Of a stretch of 64,000 nt of DNA, positions 32,620-41,335 are shown piece after piece. Where the stretch lies: positions 62,001 to 126,000 of the forward strand of contig CADBEN010000001.1 of NCBI GenBank assembly GCA_902793685.1. Reading direction: 5' to 3'. The notes under the pieces are model-generated. The model had not been told where the DNA came from, searched no databases, and saw only the letters and a program-made list of their open reading frames with translations. Position 1 is the first letter of the stretch. Every line of letters begins with the position of its first letter. The DNA is from an uncultured Lachnospiraceae bacterium (GTDB lineage Bacteria > Bacillota > Clostridia > Lachnospirales > Lachnospiraceae). Made by a program: the position numbers and the translations under genes.

Positions 32620-33681
32620 ATGGCAATTCTTGTCACCGGCGGCGCCGGCTTTATCGGAAGCCACACCTGTGTTGAACTCCTGAACGCCGGGTATGAGGTC
32701 GTTGTCGTCGACAACCTGGTAAACTCCAGCCGCGAGTCCCTGAACCGGGTCGCGGAGATCACGGGAAAGAAGGTCCGGTTCTATGAGGTCAGCATTCTGG
32801 ACCGGAAGAAGCTGAACGCGGTCTTTGAAAAGGAAAAGATCGACGCGGTCATTCATTTCGCCGGACTGAAGGCAGTAGGTGAGTCGGTCTACAAGCCGCT
32901 GGAATACTATCACAACAATATCACCGGGACCCTGATTCTCTGCGACTGCATGCGGAGCCACGGCGTGAAGAGTATCGTGTTCTCCTCCAGCGCCACGGTT
33001 TACGGGAACCCGGCCTTCGTCCCGATCACCGAGGACTGCCCGAAGGGAGAAGTCACGAATCCCTACGGCCGCACCAAGGCCATGCTGGAACAGATCCTCA
33101 CGGACCTGCACACGGCGGATCCGGAGTGGAACATCATGCTGCTCCGATACTTCAACCCTATCGGCGCCCATGCGTCCGGACGGATCGGCGAGAACCCGAA
33201 GGGGATCCCGAACAACCTGCTGCCCTACATCACCCAGGTGGCAGTGGGCAAGCTGGTATGCCTCGGCGTCTTCGGAAACGACTACGACACGCCGGACGGC
33301 ACCTGCATCCGCGACTATATCCACGTAGTGGATCTTGCAGTGGGTCATGTGAAGGCTCTTGAGAAGATGGCTGCCGAGAAGCCCGATGTCCGCATCTACA
33401 ATCTGGGCACCGGCACCGGCTATTCCGTCCTGGATGTCATCAATGCTTTCGAGAAGGCGAACGACCTGAAGATCAACTACGTCTTCAAGGACCGCCGCAC
33501 GGGCGATGTTCCCCAGTGCTACGCGGATCCTTCCAAGGCGGAGAAAGAACTCGGCTGGAAGGCGGAGCGGGATCTGGAGACCATGTGCCGCGATTCCTGG
33601 AACTGGCAGAAGAACAACCCCAACGGATACGAGGACACGGAGCTCACGATCCGGAAAAAGGGAACGATCGTCAAGGGCTGA
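32620..33681 (+). CDS. galE: UDP-glucose 4-epimerase
   Basis: 353 residues, extended SDR fold. NAD motif [12 protein letters not shown] at the N-terminus, [20 protein letters not shown], and the catalytic Tyr/Lys in [11 protein letters not shown]. It interconverts UDP-glucose and UDP-galactose and may feed cell-surface sugars. AAGGAGG precedes the ATG. It follows the purine gene by 22 bases and is closed by a strong terminator, so the three genes probably share a transcript despite different pathways. Confidence 0.95.
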   Translation: MAILVTGGAGFIGSHTCVELLNAGYEVVVVDNLVNSSRESLNRVAEITGKKVRFYEVSILDRKKLNAVFEKEKIDAVIHFAGLKAVGESVYKPLEYYHNNITGTLILCDCMRSHGVKSIVFSSSATVYGNPAFVPITEDCPKGEVTNPYGRTKAMLEQILTDLHTADPEWNIMLLRYFNPIGAHASGRIGENPKGIPNNLLPYITQVAVGKLVCLGVFGNDYDTPDGTCIRDYIHVVDLAVGHVKALEKMAAEKPDVRIYNLGTGTGYSVLDVINAFEKANDLKINYVFKDRRTGDVPQCYADPSKAEKELGWKAERDLETMCRDSWNWQKNNPNGYEDTELTIRKKGTIVKG

Positions 33682-33729
33682 GAAGCGCCCGGACGTACGT
33701 AAGCAGTTCTGACAGTTAGTTAATATTGA

Positions 33730-33769
33730 GAAGCCGTATTGAGTCAGTGCTCAATACGGCTTCTTTTTT
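33730..33769 (+). terminator. terminator after galE
   Basis: Perfect 14-bp stem GAAGCCGTATTGAG / CTCAATACGGCTTC, loop TCAGTG, then six T. Confidence 0.95.
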
Positions 33770-33813
33770 ACAGAGTGAAGAACAGACGGAGGCTTCAGCG
33801 GCCGCGGTCTCGT

Positions 33814-33897
33814 CGGGGCAGGCAGGCTTCAGACCAGGCAGATGTCACCGGGGCAGGCAGGCTTCAGAGCAGGCAGGTGTCACCGGGGCGGCAGGCT
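33814..33897. repeat. 35-bp tandem repeat at the 3' end of dprA
   Basis: Two full units (33814-33848 and 33849-33883, CGGGGCAGGCAGGCTTCAGA..., two bases different) and a partial third (from 33884) reaching into the dprA coding region. The dprA stop codon lies in the second unit, so the array appears to have grown outward from the last codons of dprA. Confidence 0.88.
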
Positions 33898-35013
33898 TTT
33901 CTTTTTCCGGCGACGCAGGGCTGCGGCGTAGTAGTCTCCGGCGGTGCGGACTGCCAGCCCCCGAAGCTCGAGCTTCAGGAGGATGCTCATCACCTCGCCG
34001 GGACGCAGTCCGGATTCCCGGACGATCTCCTCCATGGGCCGCGGATCGGCCGCCCGGAGGCAGCCGTAGACCCGCTGTTCCTCCGGAAACAGTCCGGAGA
34101 GATCCTCCTTCTCCGGAAGCATCATCCCCGTCCGCTGCATTCCGAGAAAGGAGAGAACGTCGTCCGGGGAAGTCAGGATATTGGCGCCGTTCCGGATCAG
34201 GTCGTTGCAGCCGCGGCTCAGAGGATCGGTGAGGCGTCCGGGGACGGCGAACACCTCCTTTCCCTGATCCAGAGCACAGCTCACGGTGATCTGGGAACCG
34301 GATTTCGCCCCTCTGGCTTCCACCACGATCAGGCAGTCGCAGAGTCCTGCGATCAGCCGGTTCCGGTCCGGAAAATGCCACTGGGCCGGCGGTGTTCCCG
34401 GGGCGAATTCACTGACGATCCCGCCATGTCCTTCCTCACTCAGGGTCCGGAACAGTTCATAGTTGGTGTTGGGATAGCAGATGTTGACACCGCAGCCCAG
34501 GACGGCATAGCTTTTGCCGCCGGCCAGGACGGCCTCCTTCTGCGCGGCGCCGTCGATCCCGTCCGCCATCCCGCTGATGACGGAGATCTTCCGGACAGCC
34601 AGTTCGCGGGAGATGAATTCTGCCATCCGGAGTCCGTAGATGTCGGCGCCGCGGCTCCCTATTATGGCAGCTGTCTGTTCCTCCGCCGCGGGGACGGAAC
34701 CCCGGACGTGGAGCCAGAGGGGCGGATCCGGGATCAGGGAGAGACGCTCCGGCCAGTCAGGATCCCGGAAGGTGAGGAAGCGTATCCCGATGTCCCGGTC
34801 CCGCTTCATGGCGCGGCGTGTCTCATCGGCGGCTTTTTCCGGGTCCCTCAGCTGTGAGCGCAGTTCTTCCGGCACCTGGAGGAGCTCCAGGGTTTCGGAA
34901 TCGAATTCAAACAGGCCGGAGAGCGGGTCCGCATTCTCCAGCAGCGTACGGATGGTCTTCCTCCCGGCGCAGGCGACGGAAGAAAGCCAGTAAAGAATTT
35001 CCCGTTCTGTCAT
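33880..35013 (-). CDS. dprA: DNA-processing protein DprA/Smf
   Basis: 377 residues. Loads RecA onto incoming single-stranded DNA during transformation. The N-terminal helical domain precedes the Rossmann-like core with AIIGSRGADIYG, GMADGIDGAAQKEAV, GCGVNICYPNTN and WHFPDRNRLIAGL; a winged-helix domain ends the protein. The C-terminus (KKSLPPR) lies in a tandem repeat. The start ATG overlaps the stop of the upstream comM gene by four bases. comM-dprA is a common Clostridial pair; it alone does not prove competence. Confidence 0.93.
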   Translation of the reverse strand: MTEREILYWLSSVACAGRKTIRTLLENADPLSGLFEFDSETLELLQVPEELRSQLRDPEKAADETRRAMKRDRDIGIRFLTFRDPDWPERLSLIPDPPLWLHVRGSVPAAEEQTAAIIGSRGADIYGLRMAEFISRELAVRKISVISGMADGIDGAAQKEAVLAGGKSYAVLGCGVNICYPNTNYELFRTLSEEGHGGIVSEFAPGTPPAQWHFPDRNRLIAGLCDCLIVVEARGAKSGSQITVSCALDQGKEVFAVPGRLTDPLSRGCNDLIRNGANILTSPDDVLSFLGMQRTGMMLPEKEDLSGLFPEEQRVYGCLRAADPRPMEEIVRESGLRPGEVMSILLKLELRGLAVRTAGDYYAAALRRRKKKSLPPR

Positions 35014-36545
35014 CCTCGTCCGCCTCCCCAGTATTTGTCCTCCAGAGAGCGGAAGGCGATGGCCTCGCAGAGATCTTCGTGACGGATCTCCGCGGCGCCG
35101 GCAAAATCCGCGGCGGTGCGGGCCACTTTCAGAATACGGTGCAGGCCCCGGGCAGACATGGCGGTCTTCCGGTAGATCTCCCCGAGAAAGCGGTTGTCTT
35201 CTTCGGAGAGAGCGCAGAAAAGCTCCACGTCGCTGCTCCGCATTTCGCTGTTGAAGCGGATGCCGGTGCCCCGGAACCGACGGGCCTGGATCTCCCGGAC
35301 CCGCTCCACCTCCTCCCGGAGCTTCGGGCTGATCCGGCCCTCCGGTTTTCGTTTCAAAGCCTCGTAGTCCACGGAGGTGGTCTCGGCGCAGAGATCGATC
35401 CTGTCCAGCAGCGGGCGGCTGATGCGCCCCATATAGGCCCGGACCTGGGCATCGGTGCAGCGGCAGCGGGTCCGGTCCGGCCAGAAGCCGCAGCGGCAGG
35501 GATTCATGGCGCAGACCAGCTGGAAATTTGCCGGGAATACGTAGGCACCGTAAAGGCGGGAGATGCGCACGGTCTTTTCTTCCATGGGCTGCCGGAGGAT
35601 CTCCAGGGACTGGATCCGGAACTCCGGAAGCTCGTCCAGAAACAGGACCCCGTGGTCCGCCAGGGAGATCTCACCGGGCTTCGGGATCACGCCGCCGCCG
35701 GTCAGTGCCTGGGGTGTGATGGTGTGGTGAGGATGGCGGAAGGGGCGACGGCGGATCAGCGGCTCCTCCGGGGACAGCAGTCCCGAGATGCTGTAGATCC
35801 TGGAGATCTCCAGCCGTTCTTCCATGGTCATCTGCGGCATGATGGTGGGGATACGTTCCGCGATCATGCTTTTCCCGGTGCCTGCAGGGCCGATATACAG
35901 AATGTTGTGACGCCCGCCCACCGCCAGCAGGGTGGCGCGGCGCACCAGCTCCTGGCCGCAGATGTCCGCAAAGTCCAGGGGGTATTCCAGATCCTCCGGG
36001 GATTCCTGCCAGTCCGCGGGCTCCGGGAGGGGAAGTTCTCCGGTCAGAAAGGCAGTGAGTTCCCGCAGATCCTTCACGCCGTAGCAGGAAATTCCCCGGA
36101 TCACCGCGCCTTCCCGGAGATTCTCCTCCGGCAGGAAACAGCGCTTCAGGCCGGCTTCCTTCGCGGCGCTGACCATGGAGAGCACGCCGTTTACCGGCAG
36201 GATCTCACCGCCCAGGGAAAGCTCTCCCGCGAACATGGAATCCTCCAGCAGCGTATCGGGGACGATGCCGTAGGAGGCCAGCAGTGCTGCTGCGATGGGC
36301 AGGTCATATCCGTTTCCTTCTTTCCGGATATCCGCGGGGGAGAGATTGATGATGATATGCTTCGGCTCAAGATAGATGCCGATGTTGGAAATGGCAGTGC
36401 GCACGCGGTCTCCGGATTCCCGGACCGCGCCTGTAAGGCTGCCGATAAAGGTGAACTGCGGGAAGCCGTTCTCAACGTCGGCTTCGCAGCAGACAGGGAA
36501 GCCTTCCGTACCATGTACGCCGGCGCCCCAGACTTTTCTGAGCAT
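35010..36545 (-). CDS. comM: YifB/ComM family Mg-chelatase-like AAA+ ATPase
   Basis: 511 residues. ComM is a hexameric helicase that aids branch migration in transformation. An N-terminal LonC-like domain (MLRKVWGAGVHG ... ADIRKEGNGYDLPIAAALL) is followed by the AAA+ module: GPAGTGKSMIAERIP (Walker A), VLFLDELPEF (Walker B), NPCRCG and a sensor region, then a C-terminal Mg-chelatase domain. The frame is open far upstream, but ATG at 36545 has GGGAG eight bases before it and gives the normal length. It has its own promoter, divergent from yicC. Confidence 0.93.
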   Translation of the reverse strand: MLRKVWGAGVHGTEGFPVCCEADVENGFPQFTFIGSLTGAVRESGDRVRTAISNIGIYLEPKHIIINLSPADIRKEGNGYDLPIAAALLASYGIVPDTLLEDSMFAGELSLGGEILPVNGVLSMVSAAKEAGLKRCFLPEENLREGAVIRGISCYGVKDLRELTAFLTGELPLPEPADWQESPEDLEYPLDFADICGQELVRRATLLAVGGRHNILYIGPAGTGKSMIAERIPTIMPQMTMEERLEISRIYSISGLLSPEEPLIRRRPFRHPHHTITPQALTGGGVIPKPGEISLADHGVLFLDELPEFRIQSLEILRQPMEEKTVRISRLYGAYVFPANFQLVCAMNPCRCGFWPDRTRCRCTDAQVRAYMGRISRPLLDRIDLCAETTSVDYEALKRKPEGRISPKLREEVERVREIQARRFRGTGIRFNSEMRSSDVELFCALSEEDNRFLGEIYRKTAMSARGLHRILKVARTAADFAGAAEIRHEDLCEAIAFRSLEDKYWGGGRG

Positions 36546-36599
36546 AAAAAGAGCTCCCTTCCGGAACCTGCCGGAAAAGAGAACTGGAAATGTGCCTTT

Positions 36600-36628
36600 A
36601 TTATAGCGCCTGCCGTCATGAGCCGCAA
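36600..36628 (-). promoter_or_regulatory. promoter of comM-dprA
   Basis: On the minus strand TTGCGG (36628-36623), 17-base spacer, TATAAT (36605-36600). Confidence 0.75.
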
Positions 36629-36636
36629 TGATCGGT

Positions 36637-36665
36637 TTGACTTGATTTTGGGGATGAATTATACT
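36637..36665 (+). promoter_or_regulatory. promoter of the yicC-gmk operon
   Basis: TTGACT (36637-36642), 17-base spacer, TATACT (36660-36665). Divergent from the comM promoter; the two -35 boxes are nine bases apart, so both could be affected by one regulator. Confidence 0.78.
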
Positions 36666-36741
36666 ATCCTTAATGTTCAGCGTTATCATTGCCGCAGTAT
36701 GGTCTGCGGCCGGAAAAACGCTCCAAAACAGCGGAGGTGGA

Positions 36742-37629
36742 ATGGCGGTCATGATAAGAAGCATGACAGGATTCGGTCGGTCGGAGACAGTCTGTGAGGC
36801 ATACAAACTGACGGTCGAGATGAAATCCGTGAACCACAGATACTTTGACCTCAGCATCCGGATGCCCCGGCTTTTCAACCGGTTTGAAGCGCAGATCCGG
36901 ACCCTGCTGAAGACCGGCATCGAGCGCGGGAAGATCGATCTCTATATTTCCTATGAGAATTACGCCGCTGCCGAGAGCAGCGTGAAATATAACCGCGCCC
37001 TGGCAGAGGAATACCTGAAGTACTGCAGACAGATGGCTTCGGACCTGGGGATCCAGGACGATATCCGCGTATCGATGCTTGCCCGTTTCCCGGATGTCCT
37101 GACGAACGGAGAAGGGGAGACGGACGAGGAGCAGCTCTGGGAGGCGCTCTCCGCAGGCCTGAAGGAAGCCTGCGCCCACTTTGTGGAGGCCAGGACGGCG
37201 GAAGGCGAAAACCTGAAGAACGACATCCTCGGAAAGCTTGACACGATGCGCGGCGCCCTTGCCGTCATCGAGGAGCGGGCACCGGCCATCGTGGAGGAAT
37301 ACCGTGAGAACCTCCGCACCAGGATCAATGAGATATTGGCGGACCGTACCATCGACGAGGGACGGCTGACCACGGAAGTCACGATATACGCTGACCGGAT
37401 CTGTGTGGACGAGGAGATGGTGCGTCTCCACAGCCACATCGACCAGATGGAGAAGGAACTGAAGAAGGGCGGCCCGGTCGGGAAGAAGCTGGACTTCATT
37501 GCCCAGGAGATGAACCGCGAGGCGAACACAACCCTGAGCAAGTCCTCGGACCTCACCGTGGCGGACAACGCGATCCTTCTCAAGACCACCATCGAAAAGA
37601 TCCGGGAACAGATACAGAACATAGAGTAA
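36742..37629 (+). CDS. yicC: YicC family endoribonuclease-like protein
   Basis: 295 residues. Starts with the family signature IRSMTGFGRSE and ends with FDFIAQEMNRE-like KKLDFIAQEMNREANTT and KTTIEKIREQIQN. YicC/YloC proteins have been reported to cleave RNA. ATG 36742 follows GGAGGTGG closely; ATG 36751 (MIRSMTGFG) is the alternative and is the more usual family start, but is 13 bases from the SD. First gene of the yicC-gmk-rpoZ block. The small remA (DUF370) gene that often sits before gmk is absent: only 15 bases separate yicC and gmk. Confidence 0.9.
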   Translation: MAVMIRSMTGFGRSETVCEAYKLTVEMKSVNHRYFDLSIRMPRLFNRFEAQIRTLLKTGIERGKIDLYISYENYAAAESSVKYNRALAEEYLKYCRQMASDLGIQDDIRVSMLARFPDVLTNGEGETDEEQLWEALSAGLKEACAHFVEARTAEGENLKNDILGKLDTMRGALAVIEERAPAIVEEYRENLRTRINEILADRTIDEGRLTTEVTIYADRICVDEEMVRLHSHIDQMEKELKKGGPVGKKLDFIAQEMNREANTTLSKSSDLTVADNAILLKTTIEKIREQIQNIE

Positions 37630-37644
37630 GCTGAGAAGGGCAGA

Positions 37645-38280
37645 ATGATGAAGACAAAAGGACTTCTGGTCGTGATCTCCGGCTTTTCCGGAGCCGGAAA
37701 AGGATCTCTGATCCGGGAACTGCGCAAACGGTATGACAATTACCGCCTGTCCGTCTCTGCCACCACACGGCAGCCGCGGACAGTGGATATCCCCGGTGAG
37801 ACTTATTTCTTTTTGACAAGAGATGAGTTCGAGAAGATGATCTCCGGGAACGGATTCCTGGAATACGCACAGTACAACAACAATTACTACGGTACGCCGC
37901 GGGCCTACGTGGAACAGCAGCTTCAGGAGGGCCGCGACGTGCTCCTGGAGATCGAGGTCCAGGGCGCCATGAAAGTCCGGGAGCAGTTCCCGGATGCCAT
38001 GCTGATCTTCATCGTCCCGCCCAGCGCGGAGATCCTGGAAAAGCGCCTGACCGGGCGTGGGACCGAGACGGAGGAACAGGTGCGCGCGCGCCTGCGCCTT
38101 GCGGTGGAGGAGAGTCGGCAGATGCCGGAATATGACTATATCGTGATCAACGACGATCTGGGGAAGGCATGTGAAGAACTGCACACCCTGATCGACGGAC
38201 AACACCGGAGATACGCGCTGAACCGCGAATTCGCGGAACAGCTGCAGGAAGATCTATACAGGAGATTTAAGGAGGAATAA
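37645..38280 (+). CDS. gmk: guanylate kinase
   Basis: 211 residues. Phosphorylates GMP to GDP. P-loop SGFSGAGKGSLIREL, GMP-binding SVSATTRQPR and GETYFFLTRDEF, and VLLEIEVQGAMKV are standard. Start at ATG 37645 or the adjacent ATG 37648. Followed after four bases by rpoZ, the usual partner. Confidence 0.96.
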   Translation: MMKTKGLLVVISGFSGAGKGSLIRELRKRYDNYRLSVSATTRQPRTVDIPGETYFFLTRDEFEKMISGNGFLEYAQYNNNYYGTPRAYVEQQLQEGRDVLLEIEVQGAMKVREQFPDAMLIFIVPPSAEILEKRLTGRGTETEEQVRARLRLAVEESRQMPEYDYIVINDDLGKACEELHTLIDGQHRRYALNREFAEQLQEDLYRRFKEE

Positions 38281-38284
38281 TTAT

Positions 38285-38560
38285 ATGCTGCACCCGTCTT
38301 ACAGTGATCTGATCAACGCCGTCAACAGTGATGTTGAGCCCGGCGAGCAGCCCGTCGTACAGAGCCGTTATTCGATCGTCATCGCTACGGCGAAGCGCGC
38401 CCGCCAGCTTATCGCCGGCGAGGAAGCCTGTGTCCCGTCCTACGGGAAGAAGCCGCTGTCCGTTGCCATCGAAGAGCTTCACAAGGGCAAGGTGAAGATC
38501 GTCAGCGAAGAGGAACAGGAAGTGAAAATTTCTGACGAAGAGGATCTGGCAACGGAATGA
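38285..38560 (+). CDS. rpoZ: RNA polymerase omega subunit
   Basis: 91 residues. Contains the omega core SRYSIVIATAKRARQLI and KPLSVAIEELHKGKVKI. Helps fold the beta-prime subunit. The first ~20 residues (MLHPSYSDLINAVNSD) are of the Clostridial type. TAAGGAGGAA precedes the ATG. Overlaps rimO by four bases. Confidence 0.93.
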   Translation: MLHPSYSDLINAVNSDVEPGEQPVVQSRYSIVIATAKRARQLIAGEEACVPSYGKKPLSVAIEELHKGKVKIVSEEEQEVKISDEEDLATE

Positions 38561-39879
38561 AAATCTGCATGATCTCCCTCGGCTGTGACAAGAACCTGGT
38601 GGATTCAGAGATGATGCTGGGTTATCTCAGCCGGGGGAATGTTTCTTTCACGGACGAGGCGGAAGATGCTGACGTCATCTTCGTAAATACCTGCTGTTTT
38701 ATTCTGGACGCGAAGGATGAGAGTATCCGCGCCATCCTGGACGCGGCGAAGCTGAAGGAGGGCGGACGCCTGAAGGCCCTGATCGTGACGGGCTGCATGG
38801 CGGAGCGCTACCGGAAGGAGATCCTGGACGAGATCCCCGAGGTGGATGCCGTCGTCGGCACGACGGCCTGGGACGAGATCTCCGGGATCCTGGACCGCGT
38901 CCTGGACGGAGAACGGGTGGAGGCATTCCGGGAGCTCTCACGGCTTCCTGAGAGCCCTGAGGCCCGTGTCCTGTCCACCATGCACTACTACGGATACCTG
39001 AAGATCGCGGAGGGCTGCGACAAGCACTGCACCTACTGCATCATCCCGTCGCTGCGGGGAAAATTCCGCAGCGTTCCCATGGAGGACCTGCTGCGCCAGG
39101 CGGAGCAGCTTGCGGAGGCGGGGGTGAAGGAGCTGATCCTGGTTGCCCAGGAGACCACGGTCTACGGTCAGGATCTCTACGGGAAGAAAAAGCTTCCCAC
39201 ACTGCTCCGGAAACTCTGCCGGGTAAAGGGGATCCGCTGGATCCGGATCCTGTACTGCTATCCGGAGGAAATTACCGACGAGCTGATCGGGGTCATGGCT
39301 TCGGAGACGAAGATCTGCCATTATCTGGATCTCCCGATCCAGCATGCCAGCGACGACGTGCTCCGCAGGATGGGGCGCCGGACCTCGCGGGCGGACCTGG
39401 TGCGGATCATCGGGAAACTCCGTGCGGCCATGCCGGATATTGCCCTCCGGACCACACTGATCAGCGGCTTCCCCGGAGAAACCGAAGAAGATCACGGGAT
39501 CCTGAAGGACTTTGTGCGGGAAATGAAATTCGAACGCCTCGGCGTCTTTCCCTATTCCAGGGAAGAAGGAACGCCTGCGGCGGGCTTTCCGGACCAGGTT
39601 CCGGCGCGGATCAAAAAGAAGCGCAGGAACGAGATCATGCGGATCCAGCAGAAAATTTCCGCGGAATGTCTGAAAAACAAGGTCGGACAGCGCATGCGGG
39701 TCCTGACGGAAGGATATCTCCCGGAAGAGGGCGTCTATATCGGCCGCACCTACATGGACGCGCCGGATGTGGACGGATACCTGTTCTTTACATCCCCGCG
39801 GGAGCGGATCTCCGGAGACTTTGTCAATGTCACGGTCACGGAAGCTTCGGAATATGACCTGAAAGGAATTTCAAAATGA
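38557..39879 (+). CDS. rimO: ribosomal protein S12 methylthiotransferase RimO
   Basis: 440 residues. Adds a methylthio group to an aspartate of S12. The N-terminal cluster domain (ISLGCDKNLVDSEMMLG) binds one Fe-S cluster, the radical SAM motif is CDKHCTYCIIPSLRG, and a C-terminal TRAM domain follows. The sequence IPSLRGKFRS favours RimO over MiaB. Overlaps rpoZ and pgsA by four bases each. Confidence 0.94.
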   Translation: MKICMISLGCDKNLVDSEMMLGYLSRGNVSFTDEAEDADVIFVNTCCFILDAKDESIRAILDAAKLKEGGRLKALIVTGCMAERYRKEILDEIPEVDAVVGTTAWDEISGILDRVLDGERVEAFRELSRLPESPEARVLSTMHYYGYLKIAEGCDKHCTYCIIPSLRGKFRSVPMEDLLRQAEQLAEAGVKELILVAQETTVYGQDLYGKKKLPTLLRKLCRVKGIRWIRILYCYPEEITDELIGVMASETKICHYLDLPIQHASDDVLRRMGRRTSRADLVRIIGKLRAAMPDIALRTTLISGFPGETEEDHGILKDFVREMKFERLGVFPYSREEGTPAAGFPDQVPARIKKKRRNEIMRIQQKISAECLKNKVGQRMRVLTEGYLPEEGVYIGRTYMDAPDVDGYLFFTSPRERISGDFVNVTVTEASEYDLKGISK

Positions 39880-40418
39880 CCTGGAATCTTCCAAACAAAC
39901 TGACTGTCATGCGGGCTGTGATGGTCCCCTTCTTTGTGGCTGCGCTGCTCTGGAAGGACGGCACGGTGTACGGGCTCAGGCTTCTTGCCCTGGCACTGTT
40001 CTGCGTCGCCAGCTTTACGGACTACCTGGACGGCCACATCGCGAGAAAATACAATCTGGTAACGAATTTCGGCAAATTCATGGATCCCCTGGCGGACAAG
40101 CTTCTGGTCTGCTCCGCCCTGATCTGCATGGTGCAGCTTAAGCAGCTTCCGGCATGGATCGTCATCATCATCATTGCCCGGGAGTTCATCATCAGCGGAT
40201 TCCGTCTCGTGGCTTCCGACCAGGGTATCGTCATCGCCGCCAGCATGTGGGGAAAGTCAAAGACGGTGAGCCAGATGATCTGCATCATCCTGCTCATCCT
40301 GAATTTCACGGAAGGACCGCTGTTCCTGCTCACAAAGATCATGATCGTCGTCATGACGGTCCTGACGGTGGTGTCCCTGATCGATTATCTTGCAAAAAAC
40401 AGGAAGGTACTTTCCTGA
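39876..40418 (+). CDS. pgsA: CDP-diacylglycerol-glycerol-3-phosphate 3-phosphatidyltransferase
   Basis: 180 residues, integral membrane enzyme of phosphatidylglycerol synthesis. The CDP-alcohol phosphotransferase motif is seen as DYLDGHIARKYNLVTNFGKFMDPLADK with its four aspartates. Several hydrophobic helices follow. Its position after rimO and before a CinA-type gene is the standard Firmicute order. Confidence 0.94.
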   Translation: MTWNLPNKLTVMRAVMVPFFVAALLWKDGTVYGLRLLALALFCVASFTDYLDGHIARKYNLVTNFGKFMDPLADKLLVCSALICMVQLKQLPAWIVIIIIAREFIISGFRLVASDQGIVIAASMWGKSKTVSQMICIILLILNFTEGPLFLLTKIMIVVMTVLTVVSLIDYLAKNRKVLS

Positions 40419-40450
40419 AGTCTGCACATTTTGAGGTGTTCTGAGGTATT

Positions 40451-40960
40451 ATGAAAGAGGAAAACAAGACGGAGAGCAAACGGAACGCTCCGGTCGAAGA
40501 GAAGATCGTAAAGCTTCTGAAGAAGAACGGCCTGACCGTGACCACGGCGGAGTCCTGTACGGGCGGCCTCGTCGCGGGACGGCTCGTGAACGTGGCGGGA
40601 GTCTCAGAGGTGTTTGAGGAAGGCTTTGTCACCTATTCGGACAAGGCGAAGCGGAAGGAACTGAACGTAAGCAAGGCGACGCTGAAAAAGTACACGGCGG
40701 TGAGCCGCCAGACGGCCAGGGAGATGGCCATCGGCGCGGCCTTCGCCGCAAACGCGGACGTGAGCATCGCCACCACCGGGTACGCGGGGCCGGAGAGCGC
40801 GCCCGACGCGCCGGTGGGACTGGTGTTTATCGGATGCTTTATGAAAGACCGCGTCACGGTGGAGGAGCACCATTTTACCGGGAACCGGAATGAGATCCGG
40901 GAGCAGGCCGTCAATGCCGCTCTGGACCTTCTCCGGAGAGTCATCCGGGACAATGTCTGA
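40451..40960 (+). CDS. cinA: CinA-family nicotinamide-nucleotide amidase (C-terminal domain only)
   Basis: 169 residues. Corresponds to the CinA C-terminal (PncC) domain: TTAESCTGGLVAGRLVNVAG with the catalytic serine, FVTYSDKAKRKELNV, and ATTGYAGPESAPDAPVGLVF. It hydrolyses NMN to NaMN. The N-terminal MoCF-like half of full CinA is absent. Follows pgsA after 32 bases. Confidence 0.92.
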   Translation: MKEENKTESKRNAPVEEKIVKLLKKNGLTVTTAESCTGGLVAGRLVNVAGVSEVFEEGFVTYSDKAKRKELNVSKATLKKYTAVSRQTAREMAIGAAFAANADVSIATTGYAGPESAPDAPVGLVFIGCFMKDRVTVEEHHFTGNRNEIREQAVNAALDLLRRVIRDNV

Positions 40961-41017
40961 CCGTTCGCCGAAGGAAGGATGCGGCAGGGGTCACCGAAGC
41001 ACAGAGGGGGAAGGAAC

Positions 41018-41335
41018 ATGCGCTGGTACCGCAATCTCTATACTGGAAGATATGCCTCGATCCACAGGGCTTCCATCATCCGCGGGCTCCGGCACGGAAA
41101 GGATATGCCCTCTGTCTATGTGATCACCCGGGCCATGGATTCCGACGGGATTCTGGAAATCTACCGGAGTCAGGAGTTCCGGAAAGAGTATTATCAGAAA
41201 AAGGATCCGCTGGTGGTCGGGCTTGCCATGAGCCGGACCGAGGCGGAGGAAGTGGTTCGTCAGATCGTGGACGACCTGTACCGATGGAAGGGAGATTTTG
41301 ACATCGATGCCTTCTGTGATACTGACCATACTTAA
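41018..41335 (+). CDS. conserved hypothetical protein
   Basis: 105 residues; I do not recognise a named family. It begins MRWYRNLYTGRYASIHRASI and contains PSVYVITRAMDSDGILEIY and VVGLAMSRTEAEEVVRQIVDDLY, so it is soluble, mixed alpha/beta, with no signal peptide or membrane segment. ATG 41018 has GGGGGAAGGA upstream; a longer frame from 40979 lacks a Shine-Dalgarno. It overlaps the DUF2953 gene by about 29 bases, so the two are probably co-translated. Confidence 0.72.
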   Translation: MRWYRNLYTGRYASIHRASIIRGLRHGKDMPSVYVITRAMDSDGILEIYRSQEFRKEYYQKKDPLVVGLAMSRTEAEEVVRQIVDDLYRWKGDFDIDAFCDTDHT

